DNA from: Deltaproteobacteria bacterium
GTDB taxonomy: Bacteria; Myxococcota_A; Polyangia; Polyangiales; Houyiibacteriaceae
Length of the DNA stretch: 7,255 bases
Direction of reading: 5' to 3'
NCBI GenBank assembly: GCA_027295555.1
Contig: JAPUKT010000154.1
Span: 1-7,255 of the forward strand
The translations under genes were made by a program, and so were the position numbers. Position 1 is the first letter of the stretch, and every line of letters starts with the position of its first letter. The notes under the pieces were generated by a model. It was not told where the DNA came from. It saw only the letters and a list, made by a program, of their open reading frames with translations, and made no database searches. Positions 1 to 5,415 of the stretch are shown here, piece by piece.

Positions 1-340
1 TGCCATCGCCTTGAATGACGATGCCCTCGGGTGCCGCGTTATTTGACCTTCCGAGGGGACGCACGAGAAAGTAGCCCCCCACGTCGGCGTAGGCGCCCGA
101 CGTGAATTTCCGAGGTTCCGTGCCGCCCGAACCGTCTCCAACGTTGAAGTTGATGTCGCGGAACCGCGGCCCGACCCCAACGAAGATCTCGAAGACCGGC
201 AGCTGCACCCGTGCAGTCGAGCCTCCGGAACCCGCGAAGCTCAGCACGACGACTTTGGGTTTCTGCGCGTGTGCGCCGCTGACGATCGCGCTTCCCAGCA
301 GAATCGCTAAGAAAAAATAGATCTCCCTCATTCGGAACAT
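1..340 (-). CDS. Secreted protein, probable outer-membrane beta-barrel, partial (3' end beyond window)
   Basis: The reverse strand is open from an ATG at 340 to the left edge (113 codons). Residues 1-25 form a signal peptide: charged MFRMRE, a hydrophobic core YFFLAILLGSAIVSG, and an AHA|Q signal peptidase I site after residue 25. A short segment KVVVLSFAGSGGS follows, then alternating aromatic and hydrophobic stretches (VFEIFVGVGPRFRDI, and later YADVGGYFLVRPL). These look like the transmembrane beta strands and turns of deltaproteobacterial outer-membrane barrels. No enzyme motif is visible. The shorter ORF in another minus-strand frame over this region is Arg-rich and has no signal peptide, so it is a shadow. 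The start lacks a Shine-Dalgarno, but an extended -10-like element lies only 9 nt upstream. An alternative in-frame ATG is at 331. The gene is divergent from its neighbour. That it is real and exported is fairly sure; the barrel assignment is inference. Confidence 0.7.
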   Translation of the reverse strand, partial: MFRMREIYFFLAILLGSAIVSGAHAQKPKVVVLSFAGSGGSTARVQLPVFEIFVGVGPRFRDINFNVGDGSGGTEPRKFTSGAYADVGGYFLVRPLGRSNNAAPEGIVIQGDG

Positions 341-349
341 GCGCGTTCA

Positions 350-358
350 AATCTAGCA
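350..358 (-). promoter_or_regulatory. Candidate extended -10 promoter for the left-edge secreted protein
   Basis: On the minus strand the sequence reads TGCTAGATT, a TGn plus TAGATT extended -10-like element. Nine bases separate it from the ATG at 340, which puts the expected transcription start only 2-3 nt ahead of the start codon. No good -35 is seen at 16-18 nt (TGCGCT at 17 nt). The same TGYTA core recurs upstream of the other transcription units in the window. Confidence 0.35.
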
Positions 359-415
359 AGCGGTCCGCCTTTAGCGCATTTTTCTATGCCATTATGTGGT
401 AAATGTATTCAGAAA

Positions 416-424
416 TGCTACTTT
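416..424 (+). promoter_or_regulatory. Candidate extended -10 promoter for the SRPBCC gene
   Basis: The sequence TGCTACTTT is a TGn plus TACTTT extended -10-like element in the AT-rich core. The predicted transcription start is near 431, giving a leader of about 60 nt. The hexamers at -35 spacing do not resemble TTGACA, so activity would depend on the extended -10 or an activator. A second, weaker TGGTAAATG lies at 397-405. Confidence 0.3.
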
Positions 425-436
425 ACCTGGTCAACC

Positions 437-449
437 TGACGTAACGTCA
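437..449. promoter_or_regulatory. Perfect inverted repeat TGACGT-A-ACGTCA, candidate operator
   Basis: Two 6-bp arms are exactly complementary around a single central A. The site begins about 6 nt downstream of the transcription start predicted from the -10 at 416-424, and 42 nt upstream of the ATG at 491. That is a typical place for a repressor site. The stem-loop would have an impossibly small loop as RNA, so a DNA-level dimer binding site is the better reading. The regulator is unknown. Confidence 0.3.
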
Positions 450-490
450 CCATTGTCCCGGCATAGGGAATCGGCGAAGAGAGAGCAGCC

Positions 491-1078
491 ATGAATAGGA
501 CATTCTTGATCGGAGCTTTGGTAGGTGCGTGGATCGCGAGCGCGGTGACGACCGACGCCCGGGCGGAGGAAGCGCAACCGGTTCTTACGGTGCAGATCCC
601 CGAAGAAGGGTCGAACATCGCCTGGGGTCAGGCGGTCATCGAGCTCGACCAGCCGATCGAGGAGGTCTTTCCGATCGTCGTTGATTACGCGAACTACGTG
701 CAATTCATGCCGAACTTCACCAAGTCCAGGGTGCTGGCGCAGCGTGGGAACCGCGCGCGGATCTACATCGAGGTCAGCGTGGCCAAGGGCGCAATCACGC
801 TCTGGGGTCAGCTCAATATCGCAGAACGTCCCGAGTCGGAGCAGGTGCGCATCGTCGAAGCGAAGTTACTGGAGGGCAATGTCGACGCATTCAGCGCAGT
901 GTGGCACCTCACACCCATCGATGGGGGCACCCGAACTCGGGTGAACTTCAGGATCCGCGTCGACCCCGACATCCCGCTACCTTCCTCGATCTTCAGTCGA
1001 GAGAACGAGCGAGCCGCTGGACGGACCGTTCGCGCGCTCCAGGCACGCGTCGCCGAAGTGCCGCACAGCTCGACCTGA
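491..1078 (+). CDS. Secreted SRPBCC / START-like (polyketide cyclase/dehydrase family) protein
   Basis: This 195-residue protein starts with a signal peptide (residues 1-25; core FLIGALVGAWIASAV, cleavage after ARA). The mature part, about residues 33-185, matches the SRPBCC/START-like helix-grip fold. It has a first strand IAWGQAVIELDQPIEEVFPI, then DYANYVQFMPNF, which is the hallmark 'D...Y..FMP.' region where a helix leads into the ligand cavity. Beta strands such as ARIYIEVSVA and TRVNFRIRVD and a C-terminal Arg-rich helix (ENERAAGRTVRALQARV) follow. The family binds hydrophobic ligands or lipids; no catalytic residues can be assigned. Export implies a periplasmic role, perhaps lipid or quinone handling, which is inference. 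A purine-rich GAAGAGAGAG stretch (476-485) serves as a weak ribosome binding site. It faces the same way as the ATP synthase genes but is separated from them by 152 nt with its own candidate promoter, so co-function is not implied. Confidence 0.8.
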   Translation: MNRTFLIGALVGAWIASAVTTDARAEEAQPVLTVQIPEEGSNIAWGQAVIELDQPIEEVFPIVVDYANYVQFMPNFTKSRVLAQRGNRARIYIEVSVAKGAITLWGQLNIAERPESEQVRIVEAKLLEGNVDAFSAVWHLTPIDGGTRTRVNFRIRVDPDIPLPSSIFSRENERAAGRTVRALQARVAEVPHSST

Positions 1079-1230
1079 GCGCGCGACCCGAGGCGCCGCT
1101 CCCCGTCCTTGACTGGGTTCGGCCCCGTGCTACGAACGCGCGCCGCTAGGGATTTCTCCTTGTCGGACCTCCGATTCGGCACCAGGCGCCGTGTGGGATG
1201 CCGCTTCGGCCGTCCGGGAATGCCGCTGCG
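1079..1230 (+). other. Intergenic leader region upstream of the ATP synthase operon
   Basis: This gap has stop codons in the neighbouring coding frames and holds the best sigma-70-like promoter of the window (1109-1136). A short perfect inverted repeat TCGGA-CC-TCCGA lies at 1163-1174, within the expected 5' untranslated leader. The octamer AGGCGCCG occurs at both 1091-1098 and 1184-1191. No Rho-independent terminator is visible behind the SRPBCC gene. Confidence 0.5.
1109..1136 (+). promoter_or_regulatory. Candidate sigma-70-type promoter of the ATP synthase operon
   Basis: A -35 TTGACT (1109-1114, five of six consensus bases) is separated by 16 nt from a -10 TACGAA (1131-1136), which is preceded by the extended-10 dinucleotide TG at 1128-1129. 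The predicted transcription start is near 1143, giving a leader of about 87 nt to the ATG at 1231. Of the four candidate promoters in the window this is the only one with a convincing -35, which suits a constitutively strong operon. Confidence 0.5.
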
Positions 1231-1698
1231 ATGAACGTGCTTTTCACAGCCCTACTCTCAGAGGGCTCCATCATCGACCTCGACGGTACGATCTGGATTC
1301 AGCTCGGGACCTTTGCGGTTGCTTTCTTTCTGTTTCGCCCTCTCATCTTCCGGCCGATGATCGCGTTGTTCGAGGCCCGCGAGAACGCCATCGAGGGCGC
1401 CAAGATCGAAGCGCTCCGGCTCCAAGACGAGGCTGCCGCGGAGAGCGAGGAGTTCGACGAGGAGATGCGCCGACTTCGACTTCAGGCTGGCGAGGAACGC
1501 GATCGCCTTCGTGCCGACGGGAAGCGACTCGAGAGCACGCTCGTCGAACGGGTCCGCGAGGAGACCAACAAGCAACTCGCCGAGGCAGACGCCAAGCTCA
1601 AGACGGAGGCTGCGCGCCTTCGGGCCGAGATAGACCAAAGCGTCCCTGCGTTAGCCAATCAAATCGCCTCGAAGATGCTCAACCGGGAGCTTCAGTGA
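1231..1698 (+). CDS. atpF': F1Fo ATP synthase subunit b' (second peripheral-stalk b subunit)
   Basis: This is one half of the b/b' stator stalk that holds the alpha3-beta3 head still against the membrane. From the ATG at 1231 the protein has 155 residues. The N-terminus is EGSIIDLDGTIWIQLGTF, typical of b' subunits. One membrane helix (about 20-40) ends in FRPLIFRPMIALFEAR, the conserved basic/aromatic exit from the membrane. A long charged coiled coil follows (about 44-140), with a C-terminal ANQIASKMLNREL typical of b-type subunits. There is no signal peptide. An in-frame ATG at 1198 would add 11 residues (MPLRPSGNAAA) not expected in the family. Neither start has a good Shine-Dalgarno, so the start is the least certain point. 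The stop TGA overlaps the ATG of the next gene by 1 nt (TGATG), indicating translational coupling. The assignment to the b/b' family is secure, and b' follows from its position ahead of a second b. Confidence 0.88.
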   Translation: MNVLFTALLSEGSIIDLDGTIWIQLGTFAVAFFLFRPLIFRPMIALFEARENAIEGAKIEALRLQDEAAAESEEFDEEMRRLRLQAGEERDRLRADGKRLESTLVERVREETNKQLAEADAKLKTEAARLRAEIDQSVPALANQIASKMLNRELQ

Positions 1699-2291
1699 TG
1701 CGCGCGGTCACAGCGCTCCTTATCGGGCTTTGGCTCGTCTCGCCCACGGTCGCATTCGCCGAGCGGGACGCTCATGGCGACCTTCACTTCTCCGACCTTC
1801 TCACCACCGATTTTCTAGGGACGCTCATCAACTTCGGCGTCCTTCTTCTAATTATCGGCTGGGTGATTCGAAAGAAGGGCAACCCCGCCCTGGCGGCACG
1901 TCGCGCCCAAGTCGAAAAGGAGCTCGCCGAAGCGCAGCGTCTTCGTGCAGAAGCCGAGGCCCGGCACATGGCGACCGCCACTCGCCTCGAGAAGCTCGAC
2001 GAAGAAATCCTCCAGATTCGGGCCGACATGATCAAAGCGGGCGAAGCCGAGCGCGATCGCATCGTCACTCAGGCCGAGGAAAAGGCCGCGAGAATGCGCA
2101 AGGACACCAACTTCTTCATCGAGCAACAGATGAAGCAGCTTCGCAAAGAGCTGACCCAACAAGCGGCCACCGCCGCGGTCGCAGCAGCGCAAGAACTCCT
2201 GCGCGAACGTACCAACGAAGCCGATCAGGACCAGCTTGCCGAAGCGTATCTCGCTCGGCTCGATGAAGTGGTCCAAGAGGGGGGCTCATGA
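1698..2291 (+). CDS. atpF: F1Fo ATP synthase subunit b, with N-terminal signal peptide
   Basis: This 197-residue protein is the partner of b' in the peripheral stalk. Residues 1-21 look like a cleavable signal peptide (MRAVTALLIGLWLVSPTVAFA, AFA|E site). A single membrane helix follows at about 41-57 (GTLINFGVLLLIIGWVI) with a basic RKKGNPALAARR exit, then a long charged coiled coil (about 65-165) rich in Glu/Arg/Ala and a C-terminal ERTNEADQDQLAEAYL region that would dock to delta. Signal-bearing b subunits are familiar from deltaproteobacteria. The frame stays open upstream to 1191 through the b' gene, but that stretch is an Arg-rich shadow. The ATG at 1698 is chosen because it gives a proper signal peptide, has GGGAG at 1685-1689 with 8-nt spacing, and overlaps the b' stop by 1 nt. 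Its own stop overlaps the start of atpH by 4 nt (ATGA). Confidence 0.9.
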   Translation: MRAVTALLIGLWLVSPTVAFAERDAHGDLHFSDLLTTDFLGTLINFGVLLLIIGWVIRKKGNPALAARRAQVEKELAEAQRLRAEAEARHMATATRLEKLDEEILQIRADMIKAGEAERDRIVTQAEEKAARMRKDTNFFIEQQMKQLRKELTQQAATAAVAAAQELLRERTNEADQDQLAEAYLARLDEVVQEGGS

Positions 2292-2836
2292 GCGCGCTCG
2301 GACGTCGCTACGCGAAGGCGCTTTTGGAGCTTGCTCGCGAGCAGAATCAGACCGACCAAGTCATGGATGACGTCGGTGCTTTGTCGGACGCTTGGGAGGC
2401 GAGCTCCGAGCTTCGAGAGATCGTACGCAATCCCGTCGTTGCAAAGGGGGCGCTTCGCGCGACCATGGACGCGATCATGGACAAGCTCGGGACCTCCAAG
2501 CTCGTCCGCAACACCATCGGCCTTCTCACCGACCGCGGACGCTTGTCGTACCTCAAAGAGGTCTTGGACGCTTTCGAGGAGCTTGCCGAGGCCGAAACGG
2601 GCCGGGTACGTGCGGAGGTGATCAGCGCCAGGCCACTTGCTGAAGCGTACTACAGCCGCCTTCAAGAAAAACTTCAACGAGCAACCGGTCAGCGAATCGT
2701 GCTCGTGAAAAAAGAAGACCCCTCACTGATCGGTGGTGTGGTGACACGCATCGGTGACCGCGTGTTCGATGGGAGCATCAGCAACCGGTTGAGCGAGTTG
2801 AGGGAGACGTTGCTTGCGAACGGCGAGACGCCGTAA
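2288..2836 (+). CDS. atpH: F1Fo ATP synthase subunit delta (OSCP homologue)
   Basis: This 182-residue protein is close to the usual delta length of about 177-185. Delta sits on top of the F1 head and links alpha to the b/b' stalk. The N-terminal helical domain begins RRYAKALLELA, the conserved start of the family, and continues to about residue 105. The C-terminal domain contains the OSCP/delta signature at about residues 147-170: LIGGVVTRIGDRVFDGSISN. The ribosome binding site is a G-run, GAGGGGGGC, at 2277-2285, inside the end of atpF. The start ATG overlaps the atpF stop as ATGA, so the two are probably translated in a coupled way. Nothing is missing or unusual. Confidence 0.95.
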   Translation: MSALGRRYAKALLELAREQNQTDQVMDDVGALSDAWEASSELREIVRNPVVAKGALRATMDAIMDKLGTSKLVRNTIGLLTDRGRLSYLKEVLDAFEELAEAETGRVRAEVISARPLAEAYYSRLQEKLQRATGQRIVLVKKEDPSLIGGVVTRIGDRVFDGSISNRLSELRETLLANGETP

Positions 2837-2846
2837 CCGCATAATC

Positions 2847-2851
2847 AGGAG
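2847..2851 (+). promoter_or_regulatory. Strong ribosome binding site of atpA
   Basis: AGGAG lies 8 nt before the atpA ATG in the 23-nt gap after atpH. It is the best-placed Shine-Dalgarno of the ATP synthase genes here, consistent with alpha being needed in three copies per complex while delta, b and b' are needed once. Confidence 0.7.
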
Positions 2852-2859
2852 CATTCCAA

Positions 2860-4512
2860 ATGCAGCTTCGGGCCGAAGAGATTTCCAACATCATCAAGCA
2901 GCAGATCGCGTCGTACGAAAAGTCCATCGACGTGGTCGAGACCGGCACCATATTGACGGTAGGTGACGGTATCGCCCGCATCTACGGTCTCGAGAGCGCC
3001 ATGGCGGGTGAGCTCCTGGAGTTCCCCGGCGGCGTCTACGGAATGGTGCTCAACCTCGAGGAGGACAACGTCGGCTGCGCGATTTTCGGTTCCGACGTCG
3101 GCATCGGCGAGGGGGACACGGTCAAGCGCACCGGTCGCATCGTCGAGGTCCCCGTCGGTCCCGCTCTCGTCGGCCGCGTGGTGAACGCGCTCGGCCAGCC
3201 CATCGATGGCAAGGGGCCCATCGAGAGCAAGCTCACGCGTCGCGTCGACGTGAAGGCGCCGGGCATCGTGTCCCGCCAGCCGGTGAGCGAGCCGCTACAG
3301 ACCGGTCTCAAAGCCATCGACTCGATGATTCCCATCGGTCGTGGTCAGCGAGAGCTCATCATTGGCGACCGCCAGACGGGTAAGACCGCCCTCGCGCTCG
3401 ACACGATCGTCAACCAGAAGGACACAGACGTTTTCTGTGTATACGTCGCGATCGGTCAGAAGCAGTCGACGGTCGCGCAGGTCGTCGACAAGCTCTCGTC
3501 CTTCGGCGCCATGGACTACACGACCGTCGTCGTGGCAGGCGCCTCCGAGCCGGCCCCGCTTCAGTTCATTGCGCCGTACACGGGCGTCACGATGGGCGAA
3601 TACTTCCGCGACAATGGGCAGCACGCGCTTCTCATCTACGACGACCTTTCCAAGCAGGCCGTCGCGTACCGCCAGCTGTCGCTCCTTCTTCGTCGCCCTC
3701 CGGGCCGTGAGGCTTATCCGGGTGACGTTTTCTACCTCCACAGTCGCCTCCTCGAGCGTGCCGCCAAAATGGCCGAGCACTGGGTCGTGGTGAAGTCCGA
3801 CCAAGAGCCGAGCCGACTCGGCAGTCAGGTTTTCACCGGACCAGAGTCGCGCCACGAGGCTGAGGCCGCCGTGAAAGAGAAGGGCGATGGCTTCGTCGCC
3901 AAGAAGCTCCCCGATTCGGGCGGCTCGCTCACGGCGCTTCCCATCATCGAAACCCAGGCCGGTGACGTTTCCGCATACATTCCGACCAACGTCATTTCGA
4001 TTACCGACGGGCAGATCTTCCTCGAGTCGGATTTGTTCTACTCGGGTGTTCGTCCCGCAATCAACGTCGGCATCTCGGTTTCGCGAGTCGGCGGTAACGC
4101 GCAGATCAAGGCGATGAAGCAGGTTGCGGGAACGCTTCGTCTCGATCTCGCGCAGTTCCGCGAGATGGCCGCGTTCTCGCAGTTTGCTTCGGACCTCGAT
4201 GAGGCGACCCAGCAGCAGCTTGCGCGCGGTGAGCGCCTCGTCGAGTTGCTCAAGCAGGGCCAGTACGTGCCTTGGCCGGTCGAGGAGCAGGTCGTCGCGA
4301 TCTTCGCCGGTACCCACGGCTACCTAGACCCCCTGCCGATCGAGTCGATCGGGCGCTACCAGCACGAGCTCATTTCCTGGCTCAAGGCCGAGCGCTCCTC
4401 GATCCTTGCGGACATCGTGTCGAAGGGCAAGATCGACGACGACCTCGAGAAGCAAATCGAGGACGCGTTGAAAGCCTTCGGCGACATCTTCGAGCCCAAG
4501 CAGGACAACTAA
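2860..4512 (+). CDS. atpA: F1Fo ATP synthase subunit alpha, with an internal insertion
   Basis: Alpha alternates with beta in the catalytic head and carries non-catalytic nucleotide sites. All landmarks are present: the N-terminal delta-binding helix and beta-barrel domain; the Walker A motif GDRQTGKT at residues 169-176, the same numbering as E. coli; the Walker B region ALLIYDDLS; the alpha/beta signature PAINVGISVS at 399-408; and the arginine finger R409. The C-terminal helical domain is complete, ending EDALKAFGDIF. The protein has 550 residues against 513 in E. coli. R409 corresponds to E. coli R376, so 33 extra residues lie between. The N-terminal half aligns without gaps to Walker A, and the extra residues fall at about 305-354, between YLHSRLLERAAKM and GGSLTALP. 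The insert is hydrophilic and in frame, so it reflects divergence and not damage. The gene lies 23 nt after atpH and 6 nt before atpG. Confidence 0.98.
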   Translation: MQLRAEEISNIIKQQIASYEKSIDVVETGTILTVGDGIARIYGLESAMAGELLEFPGGVYGMVLNLEEDNVGCAIFGSDVGIGEGDTVKRTGRIVEVPVGPALVGRVVNALGQPIDGKGPIESKLTRRVDVKAPGIVSRQPVSEPLQTGLKAIDSMIPIGRGQRELIIGDRQTGKTALALDTIVNQKDTDVFCVYVAIGQKQSTVAQVVDKLSSFGAMDYTTVVVAGASEPAPLQFIAPYTGVTMGEYFRDNGQHALLIYDDLSKQAVAYRQLSLLLRRPPGREAYPGDVFYLHSRLLERAAKMAEHWVVVKSDQEPSRLGSQVFTGPESRHEAEAAVKEKGDGFVAKKLPDSGGSLTALPIIETQAGDVSAYIPTNVISITDGQIFLESDLFYSGVRPAINVGISVSRVGGNAQIKAMKQVAGTLRLDLAQFREMAAFSQFASDLDEATQQQLARGERLVELLKQGQYVPWPVEEQVVAIFAGTHGYLDPLPIESIGRYQHELISWLKAERSSILADIVSKGKIDDDLEKQIEDALKAFGDIFEPKQDN

Positions 4513-4518
4513 CGCCAG

Positions 4519-5388
4519 ATGGCCAACCTCAAGGACATTCGAAAGCGCATCGCAAGCGTCAAGAGCACGCAGAAGATCACTCGCGCCATGAAGTTGGTTG
4601 CCGGCGCTCGGTTGCGTAAGGCGCAGGAGAACATCGAGCGCCTTCGTCCGTACGCCATCAAGACGCACGAGGTCTTGAGCGGAGTGGCCGCGCGCGTAAG
4701 CGCCGACGAAGACGTCCATCCTCTGCGTGCCCGCCGCGAGCCCAAGAACGTGATGTTGGTCGTCCTCACCAGCGACCGTGGCCTGGCCGGTGCGTTCAAC
4801 TCGAACATCAACAAGGCGGCTTATAACCGCTGGAAAGAGCTCGATGCGCAGGGCAGCAACGTCAGCTTTGGCATCATTGGCCGCAAGGGTCGCGACTACT
4901 TCGCCCGCCGTAACGCAAGCGTCCGCCACGATTTTCTCGGCGTCTTCGAAGATCTCAGCGTCGAAAAGGCTGGCGAGATCGGCCGCTACATCGTCGATGA
5001 CTACACTTCACTCCACCTCGACGAGTGCTACCTCGTCTACAACGAGTTCAAGAGTGCCATCAGTCAGCAGGTGGTGGTCGAGCCCTTCCTTCCCATCAAG
5101 TCGTTGCAGCTGGCAGACGACCAACTCGGCGATTTCATCTACGAGCCGAACCAGACCGCACTTCTCGACAGGCTTCTCCCGATGTATGTCGAGGTCGAGA
5201 TCTATCGCGCACTTCTCGAGTCGGTAGCGTCGGAGCACGGCGCTCGAATGACGGCCATGGATGCCGCAACCAACAACGCCAGCGACATGATCGATCGGTT
5301 GACTTTGCAATACAACCGAGCGCGCCAGGCCGCCATCACGACGGAATTGATGGAAATCATCGGCGGCGCGGAAGCTCTCAAGGCATAA
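4519..5388 (+). CDS. atpG: F1Fo ATP synthase subunit gamma (central rotor shaft)
   Basis: This 289-residue protein matches the usual gamma length (E. coli 287). Gamma is the rotating shaft inside alpha3-beta3 that couples the c-ring to catalysis. The N-terminal helix is conserved (DIRKRIASVKSTQKITRAMK), as is the central Rossmann-like domain with LTSDRGLAGAFNSN. The C-terminal helix ends in the family signature ITTELMEIIGGAEAL (residues 273-287). There is no cyanobacterial or chloroplast-type regulatory cysteine insert; the only Cys seen is in LDECYLVY. The start ATG is 6 nt after the atpA stop, and AGGA at 4502-4505, inside atpA, is a somewhat distant Shine-Dalgarno, so reinitiation after atpA is likely. 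atpD and atpC, usually next, do not follow. Confidence 0.97.
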   Translation: MANLKDIRKRIASVKSTQKITRAMKLVAGARLRKAQENIERLRPYAIKTHEVLSGVAARVSADEDVHPLRARREPKNVMLVVLTSDRGLAGAFNSNINKAAYNRWKELDAQGSNVSFGIIGRKGRDYFARRNASVRHDFLGVFEDLSVEKAGEIGRYIVDDYTSLHLDECYLVYNEFKSAISQQVVVEPFLPIKSLQLADDQLGDFIYEPNQTALLDRLLPMYVEVEIYRALLESVASEHGARMTAMDAATNNASDMIDRLTLQYNRARQAAITTELMEIIGGAEALKA

Positions 5389-5399
5389 GCGCGGCCCCG

Positions 5400-5408
5400 T
5401 GTTATTTT
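5400..5408 (+). promoter_or_regulatory. Candidate extended -10 promoter placing transcription start at the ATG of the membrane protein
   Basis: TGTTATTTT is a TGn plus TATTTT extended -10-like element in an otherwise GC-rich 27-nt gap. Seven bases separate it from the ATG at 5416, so transcription would start at or next to the A of the ATG, giving a leaderless mRNA. The hexamer at -35 with 17-nt spacing (AAGGCA, 5380-5385) is a weak match. No terminator is visible after atpG, so read-through from the ATP synthase operon is also possible. Confidence 0.4.
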
Positions 5409-5415
5409 AGTGCGG

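Larger units (their letters stand above)
341..490. other. Divergent intergenic region with AT-rich core
   Basis: This 150-bp gap separates the left-edge gene (minus strand) from the SRPBCC gene (plus strand). Its centre, about 370-425, is clearly more AT-rich than the flanking coding DNA, as expected for back-to-back promoters. It holds one candidate -10 element for each direction and a perfect inverted repeat. No small ORF or structured RNA was recognised in it. Confidence 0.6.

Noticed and set aside
39..359. 106-residue minus-strand ORF at the left edge
   Set aside because: It is out of frame with the signal-peptide-bearing ORF that starts at 340 and runs off the edge; its sequence is Arg-rich with no structure.
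1163..1174. Inverted repeat TCGGA-CC-TCCGA in the leader of the ATP synthase operon as an attenuator or riboswitch
   Set aside because: Five-base arms with a 2-nt loop are too small for a stable regulatory hairpin, and no U-run or known aptamer follows. It is noted only as a short dyad.
1191..1697. Upstream extension of the atpF frame, giving a 366-residue fusion-like ORF overlapping the whole b' gene
   Set aside because: The extension translates to an Arg/His-rich low-complexity sequence, while the overlapping frame gives a clear b' subunit. A signal peptide, Shine-Dalgarno and TGATG overlap mark 1698 as the atpF start.
3295..4317. 340-residue minus-strand ORF opposite atpA
   Set aside because: It is antisense to the most conserved part of alpha. 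It is a typical mirror ORF produced by GC-biased third positions, with no recognisable domain and no start signals.
5386..5415. Possible Rho-independent terminator between atpG and the membrane protein (GC-rich stretch followed by TTATTTT)
   Set aside because: The GC-rich part does not form a stem with a matching arm, and the T-rich part reads better as an extended -10. No terminator can be supported.
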